A DNA stretch of 55,771 nt from Gemmatimonadota bacterium. Its GTDB lineage: Bacteria > Latescibacterota > UBA2968 > GCA-2709665. How positions within the stretch are numbered: the first letter of the stretch is position 1; each line of letters begins with the position of its first letter. The stretch is from NCBI GenBank assembly GCA_028873695.1, contig JAPPNU010000058.1, positions 1 through 55,771 of the forward strand, read 5' to 3'. Below, in pieces: positions 26,090-34,505 of this stretch. The notes below the pieces were generated by a model, which was not told where the DNA came from, did no database searches, and was given only the letters and a program-made list of their open reading frames with translations. The position numbers and the translations under genes were made by a program.

Positions 26090-26596
26090 TCAAGGTTGAC
26101 GAAGTGTACCATTGGGATCGAGGCGGGCGCGCAGGTTTCCTGCATTGTCCCACTCGGTTACCCGGCGTGAGGTTATGGATATTCTGACCGTGCTTCTCCC
26201 GTACCTCCAGACCTTGAACCCTGCATAAGCATAGGTGTCAATATCGTCGGGCGTACCCTGGATGCGCAGCACATCGTCCTCATGAGACCCGAGAGTGAAG
26301 TTTGTCGCCCGGGTGGTGTTCGTACCCGGATCGAGCCGAACGTGCAGGTTTCCTACGTTGTCCCACTCGGTTACCCGGCGTGAGGTTATGGATATTCTGA
26401 CCGTGCTTCTCCCGTACCTCCAGACCTTGAACCCTGCATAAGCATAGGTGTCAATATCGTCGGGCGTGCCATGGATGCGCAGCACATCGTCCTCATGAGA
26501 CCCGAGAGTGAAGTGTGCCGCTTGGGAGGTGTTCACACCGGACTGTACTTGAGGCTTCGTTCGAGACGGAAAAGGAACTGGAGCAGTACGCTCCAA
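26090..26596 (-). pseudogene. C-terminal part of a frameshifted J-domain protein: two tandem 71-residue repeats
   Basis: 168 codons with two nearly identical 71-residue units, each running from FTLGSHEDDVLRI through GTPDDIDTYAYAGFKVWRYG and STVRISITSRRVTEWDN. The first residues (ERTAPVPFPSRTKPQVQSG) overlap in another frame the end of the J-domain frame at 26533-27129. That is what a single-base shift inside one longer gene would give. Such repeats, tied to a glycine-bearing GTPDDI/WRYG signature, look like small beta-sheet SmpA/OmlA-like or SH3-like units, but I cannot name the family. A separate gene is less likely, since no ribosome-binding site precedes the ATG at 26596. Confidence 0.6.
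26118..26543. repeat. Tandem direct duplication, 213-bp unit, two copies
   Basis: Copies at 26118-26330 and 26331-26543 are nearly identical at the DNA level over about 180 bp. They differ mainly in the first 20 and last 20 bases (for example GTACCCTGG against GTGCCATGG). The 213-bp period is 71 codons, so the reading frame is kept. The high DNA identity indicates a recent duplication or gene conversion. Confidence 0.9.
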
Positions 26597-27129
26597 TTGT
26601 CGGCTGGCTGTTCGCGTTTTTGTACGGTACGTACTGGATAAAGGGGTTCAGGTTGCCTTCTATCCGGCAGTGTTCTTGGGGGGACTGGCTGCTTGGGTTT
26701 CTGTGACTGGTTGGATAGCGCCGATCGGGGAGTAGACGTGTTGGCGGTTCCATTGCTTCTTTTTTCCTCCGAGAGGATCAACACGAGCGCCAGCGTTGAC
26801 AAAATCCCTAATATGATGGCCAAGCGTGCCGGTATTCTCGAAGATTCCTGCGCGTTTGAAGATCGTTGTCGTCCTTCAGTTTCTTTTTGACGTTGCCGTT
26901 CAGTACGGCCGTCCGTGTGCCGTTTCTGGTCGTATATGGATCGCTTCCATGGATCCCTCAAGACATTGTATGCGTAGTTTATCCGCTGCATCCTCTCCTT
27001 GGCGTCGGAAGAGTTATTGACGTCAGGATGGTACTTGCGAGCCAAGCTTCTGTACGCGGCATCTATCACTTCCGGATCAGCGGAGTCCTGTACCTGTAAG
27101 ACTTCATACAAGTCGTCGGAATTGGCCAT
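26533..27129 (-). CDS. J-domain membrane protein (N-terminal part of a frameshifted gene)
   Basis: 198 residues. Residues 5-68 form a DnaJ-type J domain with the essential HPD tripeptide (RKYHPDVNN) and the INYAYNVLRDPWKRSIYD helix; such domains stimulate Hsp70 ATPase. A charged segment follows, then one membrane helix (LAIILGILSTLALVLIL, about residues 100-117) and a proline/glutamine-rich linker. No DnaJ zinc-finger or substrate-binding domain is present. GGAGGAAT precedes the ATG. The frame ends at KYSPV, but a tandem-repeat domain continues in another frame (26090-26596). The intact protein would have about 345 residues. It lies in a lower-G+C stretch beside the GHKL-helicase gene. Confidence 0.8.
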   Translation of the reverse strand: MANSDDLYEVLQVQDSADPEVIDAAYRSLARKYHPDVNNSSDAKERMQRINYAYNVLRDPWKRSIYDQKRHTDGRTERQRQKETEGRQRSSNAQESSRIPARLAIILGILSTLALVLILSEEKRSNGTANTSTPRSALSNQSQKPKQPVPPRTLPDRRQPEPLYPVRTVQKREQPADNWSVLLQFLFRLERSLKYSPV

Positions 27130-27300
27130 AGATTCCTCCGGACGCTCTTCCCTTCTTGCATCCGACTGCTCAAGGCGTACCTATCGCGGAGTCATCGACG
27201 TCGCATCTAAGATCTCCGATGGCTGCAGAACCCTTCTCCGGGCCGCATTGCGAAAACCTCATAACGCCCCTCACTGAAGGAGACAAAGAGACGGTCGTTT

Positions 27301-30300
27301 TCAGGCCCAAAGCCAATCCAACTCTGAGAAAGCAGGCTTCCGATCGAAATTCTCGATGTTGTCTCGTACGTTGAGGATGAGACAGCGGTCGTCTCCACCA
27401 TTCAACGGTCCCCGTAACCCCCTGCCTATCATCTGGAAATAGAGGTTTGGGCTGTAGACTGGCCGCGCCACGATGATGGCACGAGTCTTGGGCGCATCGA
27501 ACCCCTCACGAAATACCCCGTAGTTGACAAGCGCATTTACCTCGCGGTTACGAAACCCTTCAACTACGCGGCGGCGGGTCGCTGCCTCTGTGGTTCCACT
27601 GACAGCACGTGACCGGATTCCCCTCCGGTTGAGGAGTGCTGCCAAAGTCTGCGCGTGTTCGACCGATGTCGCGAAAATTAGTGTAGGCCATTCCGGATCA
27701 ATGTGTGATTCATAGGCTTCGATGATGCGTTTGGTTCGTTCGGCACTCTGACCGATGCGCTCCTCCACGCTTTGAGGAAGCCAGGGTAGTGCCAGCCATT
27801 CTTCTAGTATCCGTTCCATTTCTTCCTTGTCAAGCGAGCCATCCAGGATCTCTTCGAGCGGGAACGTCTCGCCCTCAATCGTCTCATGATCGGCTTGGGC
27901 AAGTACACCCATGCCTTGCAGTTCGCGGATGACGGCGTTTGGCTCGTCGCTAGCGAACGCTCCCATGTCCAGTCGACTACTTCCGTAGCGACGAACGAGT
28001 CTTTTCGTCTCTTCTTCGTCATGTCCGCGATAGGGCGTAGCGGTGAGTCCGACCATAAACGGCTCATCCGCTCTTTGCAAACGCGTCAATCCGATATCCT
28101 GCATTACGGACCTGAAGGTCGGAGCTATAGACCGATGTGCCTCATCAAACACAACCAATCTAAAGTTCGCCAAAAACTCGTAGTCTTCGGTCTGGAATGA
28201 GAGTCTTGCGTTAAGTGTCTGAATGGTCGCGACGATGACATGTAGTTCGGGCGTCGGCTTTGGCCTCTCTAAACCGCCCCACATTCTGGAAATACGTAGC
28301 CGAACTGCTTGCATACCGATGCTTGACCAAACCTGCCGCCACGCTTCCACCGCTTGCTCGCACAGTTCGTCGCGGTCCGCGACCCAAAGGATCCCACCAC
28401 TAAAGCCGTCGTAACGCATCGCTTCGACGATTGCCTGCACGGCGACACGCGTTTTTCCAGAACCCGTCGGCAGACTGATAATTCCGCGTCGCTTGGACTC
28501 ATCCCCGTGTTCGCTACGCAACATTTCACGAACATTGTCTACGATGGTCCGCTGGTAGTCGTGAAGTCTGGGAAGCGAATAAGGGCCTTCAATCTCAAGA
28601 AAGGGATCGCGTTTCCCGTCCCGCTCCCCTGCCCATTCGGCGGAGAACCCGAGTGACCGCACGAAGTCGACAGCCCGTTGTGATCCGGCCCATCGGGATG
28701 GCGGATCGAGAGGATCCAATGCCGCCTTGTGTTGCTTGAGCGCGTCGGTGTGCCAAGTCGCAATGGCAGCCTCGGCGAAATCAACACCCGTGAGTGCGAC
28801 ATCGTCGCTCTCCAGTACAGCCAGAAGGGAGTCGGGTAGACTAGCGCGCAACACTTGTTCACCCACCGCAGCCAGAAGCCGTTCAGCGTCGGTCGTGTAC
28901 TGCCGAACTCTCTCGCGTCTCTCCTTGATCTCCTGTGGCGTCTTACGGTTCAGAATCTCGACAATCTGCTGAAGGCTTATCCCAAGCTCCAGTTCGTCAA
29001 CGACGAGCTGGAGTTTTCGTAGCTCGTCATCATCAACGGTGTCAGCAAGATGGATATTGGAGGCGTGTAAAACACACTCGCTAGATTGTCCGAGTACGAG
29101 TATCCGCTCGCAACGAATGAGACTGCACGATCGCCGATATTCAGGAAGGTATTGCCCAAGGCCGGGCCAAATATCGGTCAGTGGGATAGGATCATCTTCA
29201 CCGAAGAACTCCGGCGTTGGTTCGGCTAGATCAAAGGCTGCTTTGATCTTGTCAACCTGCGGATGAGTCAGTAGCGTGTGCAGGGCTTCCGCACTCTTTG
29301 GGTGTTGCCCAAGCGCGTGGCCTAGAGGGACGATGCCGCCAACAGTTCTGATTCGCCCGTGCTGTCTGAGCATCCAGACAGTTGGCGATTCACACTGTAA
29401 CGATGGACACGGGTTCTGCGTATTGTGCACCATCGTCCATGGGCGATAAGTCGTTTCGCGTGAAAGCAGGTTGTCCGTGTATCGCGCTCTTCCTTCATCC
29501 GAGAGAAGACGAAGAACTTCCAACGGACCGTGACCAGTGTTAGTTTCGAAATTCAGCAAATACGAATGGGGATTTTTTTTCATGTCACGACTGGTGAAAC
29601 GTTCGCGGCAGGCATTCAGGAAACGCTGAAACCAAGGTTCTACTGACAGGTCGTACCTGTCACGAGGTGCATCCGTTATTCCAAGAGCGCGGTGCAACTC
29701 ACCGTCCGCTTCATGGAAACATGTATCCACGGCTATGTCACTGTCCCGGCTTCCGTCGCCAGGCACGATTTCACCGGGTAGCAGCACGGAGTGGAGCGGT
29801 CTCCAAACGCCCGCCCGCGTCCGCACACGGAGCTTCATGGGCCAAGTCTCTACCTTCCATTCCTTGAACCCACGAATGACTTCCGTTGCCAATTCCGTAG
29901 ATAACTTGCGGGAAGTTATCCAGAAGTCACGGTGAACGTCGGCATTCAACTCACCATCAGCGTCACTTTCGAGGATCCGCTCTGCGACAAGCCTGAATTT
30001 TGTTTCCGGCGACTGCGGTCTAAGTCCCAGTTTCTTGAGCGCCGAAACGGTGTCGCGGTCCGATGCCAGTCTTGGGTGGACACACGACTCCAGATCTACG
30101 TTTCCGTAGCCAATTAGCGAGTCATTCGGCAGGAAAAGACTATCCGGATCTGGCGATCGCCAATCACCGCTCGCGGTAAGGACGATATCGCCAAGGTGTG
30201 CGCGCGATCCTTTCTCAGATGGTATCAACACGGCCGTATGAATTGCCGCCATTGAAGCCAAGATTGCTTCGTCTGCTTCTTTGCCTTCTACAAGCGCCTG

Positions 30301-31821
30301 CAACCACTCCGCGATAGACGCTCGCGGGGCACCCGACGATAACCATCCTCGCGGCTCGCCTTTCGGGTGAAAGAGCCGGTCGATTCTCGCGAGCCTGATG
30401 GGGGTGAGCGCATTGTGATGAAGCCAATGGCGTGGCCGCCCCTGGTACGCTGCCCACTGTTCGAACGGTTCTGCGTCTATATGCTGGCCCGAGGTGAGTT
30501 CGCTGGGGGGGTAGTAGATTGCCCCGCAGACAAAAAGCTTTCCATCCTGATCGGGGACGATTTCACGTTTGTGGAGATTGGCAAATAGGTATTTGCGAAG
30601 ACGATCGGCCTGTTCGGTATCCGCCCCGTCATGTCGGCGCGGCAATGCATCCAGGTGACGAGCGGGATCGTCGGATGTCGCGAGACTTGGGAGCGCTTTG
30701 GCAATCATCGCCGCCGCAGATTTGATGATTTCGTCGTTGTACGGTCCCTGCAATAGATTCTGACGATCTTCGTTTGTCTTCCACGGTGCATTCAGAATAC
30801 CTGCCACCAGACTCGCGGTATTGGTCGGGAAGAACGACCAGAAACGTCCTGGACGATCCAATCGGTCTAACGGTGCCGCCCACGAGATCGGCACGTTGTC
30901 ACTGTCTTCGTTCAAGCCCCAGTCGCTCCGTGCTTCGGAAGAAAGTGTATGAGTTGTTTTGAAAAGCCGCCAACGCGAAGTCCCTTCGCAGGTGTCAAGA
31001 TGATACTCCCCCTTTCGATCCTGCAAGATGAAGCTCCGGGAAACTTCACAATCCTCAAGGGTTAGATAGCGAACATGATCGACGAAAAGCAGAAATTCAG
31101 GGGGAAACTTCCTGATCTGTTGGGCGAGGTCATCATGTGCACCTGGTTCCAATGGCAGGCGTACGATGTTCGTCGCCCAACTCATCAACTCCTGCATTTC
31201 CTCATCGGAATCACTTTCACTGTAGGGATCGATGGGTTCGGGCAATCGCAGCACCGGGTATTGATCCGCTTGCGCGACGTCGGCTATTCGTTGCGCTGAG
31301 TGCGTTTTGTCGAACAAGAACGAACCAGACCGGCTGTAGAACTCGGGAGCATCCGTTACCCTCAAGACCGACTTGAATCCTTTCCCGAACCTTCCGATTG
31401 CAGAGGTGTTCCGTTTGCTCGAAATGCGGTCGAACATGAGGCCTACGACACCATCTTCGTCGATGGGTTTTCCATCGTCGGCACAGTAGAGGAAACGTCT
31501 CGTTAAGCGGATCAGGATGCTCTTGCCTTGCGGAGCTTCAAGCAAGGCGTCCGCGCTGTTTTGGACGAGTTCGAACAATTGTCGACGAGCATATCCTCCG
31601 TGGGCGGTGTCGTATTCCTGGTTGGAATGTTCGGTTACCAGCCTTGGCTGCATTCGATATGAATCGAGGGTCTTCTCCGTCTCCGTGACAATGAACTCGC
31701 CAAGGGGACCGTCGGGACCAACCCAATCCACCTCCTCATCCAGGGTGGGTAAGCTTGCCTTAGCGTCTAAGCGGCAGAACCTGCCACGCTTGCCTTTCGA
31801 AAAGTCGTATTCAGTCTTCAT
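27301..31821 (-). CDS. GHKL (sacsin-like) ATPase fused to SF2 DEAH helicase, 1506 residues
   Basis: A very large two-engine protein. The N-terminus has a GHKL ATP-binding fold: N-box FELVQNSADALLE (83-95), ADDGKPID (114-121) and glycine lid IGRFGKGFKS (142-151), of the sacsin/MORC type. About 900 residues of unassigned sequence follow. The C-terminal 400 residues are an SF2 helicase: LHDYQRTIV (Q-like motif), LPTGSGKTRV (Walker A, about 1115-1123), VVFDEAHRS (about 1225), GLTATPYRG, and motif VI QMIGRGLRG. Its ATG overlaps the stop of a BrnT-like frame by four bases. Base composition is lower in G+C than the flanks, suggesting transfer. Families of this type recur among phage-defence and mobile genes, so a defensive role is inferred, not shown. 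Confidence 0.85.
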   Translation of the reverse strand: MKTEYDFSKGKRGRFCRLDAKASLPTLDEEVDWVGPDGPLGEFIVTETEKTLDSYRMQPRLVTEHSNQEYDTAHGGYARRQLFELVQNSADALLEAPQGKSILIRLTRRFLYCADDGKPIDEDGVVGLMFDRISSKRNTSAIGRFGKGFKSVLRVTDAPEFYSRSGSFLFDKTHSAQRIADVAQADQYPVLRLPEPIDPYSESDSDEEMQELMSWATNIVRLPLEPGAHDDLAQQIRKFPPEFLLFVDHVRYLTLEDCEVSRSFILQDRKGEYHLDTCEGTSRWRLFKTTHTLSSEARSDWGLNEDSDNVPISWAAPLDRLDRPGRFWSFFPTNTASLVAGILNAPWKTNEDRQNLLQGPYNDEIIKSAAAMIAKALPSLATSDDPARHLDALPRRHDGADTEQADRLRKYLFANLHKREIVPDQDGKLFVCGAIYYPPSELTSGQHIDAEPFEQWAAYQGRPRHWLHHNALTPIRLARIDRLFHPKGEPRGWLSSGAPRASIAEWLQALVEGKEADEAILASMAAIHTAVLIPSEKGSRAHLGDIVLTASGDWRSPDPDSLFLPNDSLIGYGNVDLESCVHPRLASDRDTVSALKKLGLRPQSPETKFRLVAERILESDADGELNADVHRDFWITSRKLSTELATEVIRGFKEWKVETWPMKLRVRTRAGVWRPLHSVLLPGEIVPGDGSRDSDIAVDTCFHEADGELHRALGITDAPRDRYDLSVEPWFQRFLNACRERFTSRDMKKNPHSYLLNFETNTGHGPLEVLRLLSDEGRARYTDNLLSRETTYRPWTMVHNTQNPCPSLQCESPTVWMLRQHGRIRTVGGIVPLGHALGQHPKSAEALHTLLTHPQVDKIKAAFDLAEPTPEFFGEDDPIPLTDIWPGLGQYLPEYRRSCSLIRCERILVLGQSSECVLHASNIHLADTVDDDELRKLQLVVDELELGISLQQIVEILNRKTPQEIKERRERVRQYTTDAERLLAAVGEQVLRASLPDSLLAVLESDDVALTGVDFAEAAIATWHTDALKQHKAALDPLDPPSRWAGSQRAVDFVRSLGFSAEWAGERDGKRDPFLEIEGPYSLPRLHDYQRTIVDNVREMLRSEHGDESKRRGIISLPTGSGKTRVAVQAIVEAMRYDGFSGGILWVADRDELCEQAVEAWRQVWSSIGMQAVRLRISRMWGGLERPKPTPELHVIVATIQTLNARLSFQTEDYEFLANFRLVVFDEAHRSIAPTFRSVMQDIGLTRLQRADEPFMVGLTATPYRGHDEEETKRLVRRYGSSRLDMGAFASDEPNAVIRELQGMGVLAQADHETIEGETFPLEEILDGSLDKEEMERILEEWLALPWLPQSVEERIGQSAERTKRIIEAYESHIDPEWPTLIFATSVEHAQTLAALLNRRGIRSRAVSGTTEAATRRRVVEGFRNREVNALVNYGVFREGFDAPKTRAIIVARPVYSPNLYFQMIGRGLRGPLNGGDDRCLILNVRDNIENFDRKPAFSELDWLWA

Positions 31822-32117
31822 TCGTCGGACTCGTATTGACGTCGTTCTCTACGGGTGGCTGCGCGAGCCGAAATGAGACGCACGTACGGCTCTCCGCCGG
31901 TTTCGAAGTAGGTGTGGGACACTACCAACAACTGACCGTTTCGAGCGATGCCCATGGTTATCCAGCGTTCTTCGAACTGACTGTGATCATCGTCTGGAAT
32001 CGACTTTGAGAGCGGATCCATGATGACCGCTGCGGCAACTTCGAAGCTGACCTTGTGCTTACGCAGATTACTCGCTGCCTTGGCTGGATCCCAATCGAAC
32101 CTACCGTTCCATTCAAA
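31818..32117 (-). CDS. BrnT-like toxin reading frame, start codon missing
   Basis: Translation from 32117 reads FEWNGRFDWDPAKAASNL, then KHKVSFEVAAAVIMDPLSK and a C-terminus with EERWITMGIARNG and VRLISARAATRRERRQYE. This is the full BrnT (RelE-like RNase toxin) pattern of about 95 residues. The frame has no ATG, GTG or TTG between the upstream stop (TAA at 32142-32144) and FEWN; the first ATG lies internally at 32021 and would give a 67-residue fragment. No BrnA antitoxin gene follows; instead the helicase gene begins in a four-base overlap. It may be a decayed toxin, or a protein started from an unusual codon that couples translation to the helicase. No promoter or gene was found in 32142-32309. 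Confidence 0.68.
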   Translation of the reverse strand, partial: FEWNGRFDWDPAKAASNLRKHKVSFEVAAAVIMDPLSKSIPDDDHSQFEERWITMGIARNGQLLVVSHTYFETGGEPYVRLISARAATRRERRQYESDE

Positions 32118-32309
32118 GCGGCGATCGTTCGGCGGATTGACTTATGTTTGTGCAATGGACTGTGCTACGAGGAATGAATCAGCACGGGAAAGGGGAGGTA
32201 TCGCAAGTTCTATTCACGGTAGAGGACTTGCAGGCGGCCAGTACTGTGTCCCCCGTCGGGAACTGATGACGGAGCAGCTGATTGGTAAGTGTGCGCCTTG
32301 GGTTTTTGG

Positions 32310-32774
32310 CTAAAATGCCTTGTTGAGATTCAGGCGAACGCCTCTGGTTTTGAGGTCGCCGTTGACAGCCACGCCGATGCCCTTCATTTCGACGAGATTG
32401 GCGCTCTTTTCAGGAGGTGGAAGCTCCTCGTCTTTATCAGAAAGAAAGAGATGGACCGAGTACGCCAGGGTGCCGAGCCCAAGGCCGAGCATGATGGCGG
32501 CCCTGGTGTCGTCGGACTTGCTCTCGTTGTAAAGGTCTCCGGCGGTCTGGGAGGAGGTCGCCGTCCTGTACTGTTCATATGCGTCGTTCGCGTCCTTCCG
32601 GGAAGCGTGCGCCTCGGTGAAGAACCAGATGCTCGCTCCCAGCGAAAGCGCGCCATAGAACTTTTTTGAGTAGAGGAAGTCCTTCGTTTTCTGCTGCGCC
32701 TGCGTCGGGAGAGCCGAGACAAGGATCGTGACGACGGCAAGGGCGAGCGCGAAGGCGCGTTTTCGGCTGTCCAT
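32310..32774 (-). CDS. Small exported membrane protein (DUF5683-like), efflux operon
   Basis: 154 residues with GGAGGAT before the ATG. An N-terminal signal (ALALAVVTILVSALPTQAQQ) is followed by a hydrophobic segment (YGALSLGASIWFFTEA), a polar stretch with many charged residues (SRKDANDAYEQYRTA), and a second hydrophobic segment (AAIMLGLGLGTLAYSVHLFLS). This two-helix layout resembles DUF5683-type proteins, but the match is only by pattern. It is 42 bp after the TolC gene and the last gene of the efflux unit, so it may be an accessory envelope protein. Confidence 0.6.
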   Translation of the reverse strand: MDSRKRAFALALAVVTILVSALPTQAQQKTKDFLYSKKFYGALSLGASIWFFTEAHASRKDANDAYEQYRTATSSQTAGDLYNESKSDDTRAAIMLGLGLGTLAYSVHLFLSDKDEELPPPEKSANLVEMKGIGVAVNGDLKTRGVRLNLNKAF

Positions 32775-32816
32775 AGATCCTCCGGAAATCGAATGGCGCT
32801 TGGCTTGTCTTTCGCT

Positions 32817-34193
32817 TCAGTCGCTGGTTTGAGCGAGCGGTCCGCCCACGTGCTGTTCCAGTTGGGCCAGTTCGATCTGATACTGAAATCTGTCCTGAAC
32901 AAGCTGGTTGCGGGCCTCGAAGAGCTGGAGTTGCGCCTGTTGGCGCTCGAGAAAGGTGCCGCCGCCCAGGTTATACCGCTGGTCCTGAAGCCTGAAGTTT
33001 TCTTCAGCGGCTTTCACCGCGGCTTCGTTCGCGGTTATGCTTCGCCGCAGCCGTTCGAGGTTCAGGAACGACAGCCTGATATCCATGGCCTGCTGACGTT
33101 TGGCCTGATCCAGCTGTTCCCGGCTTCTCAGGTACTCCAGCTTCTGGACCTTGACGGTGTTTACGGTATTCAAACCGTTGAATATGGGGATCCGGACACT
33201 GATACCCGCGTTGTACGAATAGTTCTTAACGAAGAGATCCTCCACGCCGCCGAAACTGTCTCCCTGGTTCAATCGCCAACTGTAACCTGCACTGCCCGAA
33301 ACCGTTGGGAATCGCACATTGTATTTGGTGGCTTTCAGCTGATCCCTGCTTGCGAGCATTCTATGTCGCTGCGCCAATATCTGGGGGTTACCCTTAAGCG
33401 CCCGATCCAGCGACTCCCGGTACGTGATGGGCGGGGGGGAGACCGAAAATGTCTTCTCAGTCGGCGTTACGTTGACATCGGGACTGAGGCCAAGGGAAAA
33501 CCCGAGCTGAGCGCGCGCGATGGCAACGTCGTTTTCCCTGGCGATCAGCGCGACGCGAACGCTCGCCAGTTGAGACTCCGCGCTCAGGACGTCGGCAATC
33601 GTACGGGAGCCGATTTCATACATTGTCTTTTCGCGTCGCAGGCTCTCTTCAGAAACGCTCACCTGTTCTTTGGCCAGATCGAATTGCTCGATTCTCTGCA
33701 GAAGGGTGAAATATCGCTGCTTCACCTGAAACGTGGTCTGCTGCCGGCTTCCGGAAAGGTCCATCTCCGCTGCCCGCGCCGTCTTCTTGCTGGCCGCAAG
33801 ATTAGCGAAAGTCGCGGCATTGAAGATGGAGATGCTCAGGGACGAACCAACGGATTGAGACCCGCCCACGCGGTCTTCGCCCAGCGTCGTGATGATTGTT
33901 TGCGTGGTCTGGTCGAAGATGGCGCCTTCTCTGGGGCCCGTGACGCTTCTTGAAAGACCGTAATTGCTGCTCAGCTGCGGCAGAAAGCTGTTTCGATTCT
34001 GGTCGATTCTGGCGACCGCGATTTCCCGCGAAAATCGGGACTGTGCGATTTCGGTGTTGTTGGCCAGCGCGATTTCGATGCATTCCGAGAGGCTGAGATG
34101 CATGTCTTTGGCTGCCGCCTCTTCCGCCGCGACCGGCACGGAGAGGACTGTGGCGATGGCGAAAAGCATCGCTGTTTTCAGCACGTATGACAT
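32817..34193 (-). CDS. TolC-family outer-membrane efflux protein
   Basis: 458 residues from the ATG at 34193 (AGGAGCG upstream); a longer open frame exists but gives no signal peptide. A signal peptide ends near VPVAAEEA. The mature part has the TolC pattern of two repeated halves of alternating helices: LSLSECIEIALANNTEIAQS at the start of the first half and ESLDRALKGNPQILAQRHR in the second. TolC trimers form the outer-membrane exit duct for tripartite pumps. It follows the RND gene by 312 bp and an MFP gene lies further upstream, completing the set. Confidence 0.9.
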   Translation of the reverse strand: MSYVLKTAMLFAIATVLSVPVAAEEAAAKDMHLSLSECIEIALANNTEIAQSRFSREIAVARIDQNRNSFLPQLSSNYGLSRSVTGPREGAIFDQTTQTIITTLGEDRVGGSQSVGSSLSISIFNAATFANLAASKKTARAAEMDLSGSRQQTTFQVKQRYFTLLQRIEQFDLAKEQVSVSEESLRREKTMYEIGSRTIADVLSAESQLASVRVALIARENDVAIARAQLGFSLGLSPDVNVTPTEKTFSVSPPPITYRESLDRALKGNPQILAQRHRMLASRDQLKATKYNVRFPTVSGSAGYSWRLNQGDSFGGVEDLFVKNYSYNAGISVRIPIFNGLNTVNTVKVQKLEYLRSREQLDQAKRQQAMDIRLSFLNLERLRRSITANEAAVKAAEENFRLQDQRYNLGGGTFLERQQAQLQLFEARNQLVQDRFQYQIELAQLEQHVGGPLAQTSD

Positions 34194-34505
34194 ACCGGGC
34201 GCTCCTGTAATCATCTGGACTCCTGCGGGCTCTTTCGATCTCGCGGAAAACGACGCACGACCGGAAACTCCGGCCGGCGGGTCGACATTCCACGGCAGCG
34301 ACAGGACCGGCGTGACGCCGGCCAATCATTTAGACAGCGCAGAATGAAAAAAGTTACGGGGAAGTTCTCCTGCGCCGCTGTCGACAGAACAAAAAGAAAA
34401 CAGAATTCCGCGGAAAAGGAAAGTGAAAACTTCCCGGTATTCAAACACTGAACGGTCGCGGCGGCGCGGGAACGAAGGCTGCGCGCCCCTCCCCTGTTTC
34501 GGGCG
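34194..34505. other. Intergenic region between RND and TolC genes
   Basis: 312 bp without a supported gene. It contains a run of A-rich sequence (about 34341-34440) and no clear hairpin terminator or promoter. The long open frames crossing it lack start signals and homology. Confidence 0.4.

Noticed and set aside
26118..26543. Tandem repeats as a CRISPR array
   Set aside because: Only two adjacent 213-bp units, both coding in one frame, with no spacers or cas genes.
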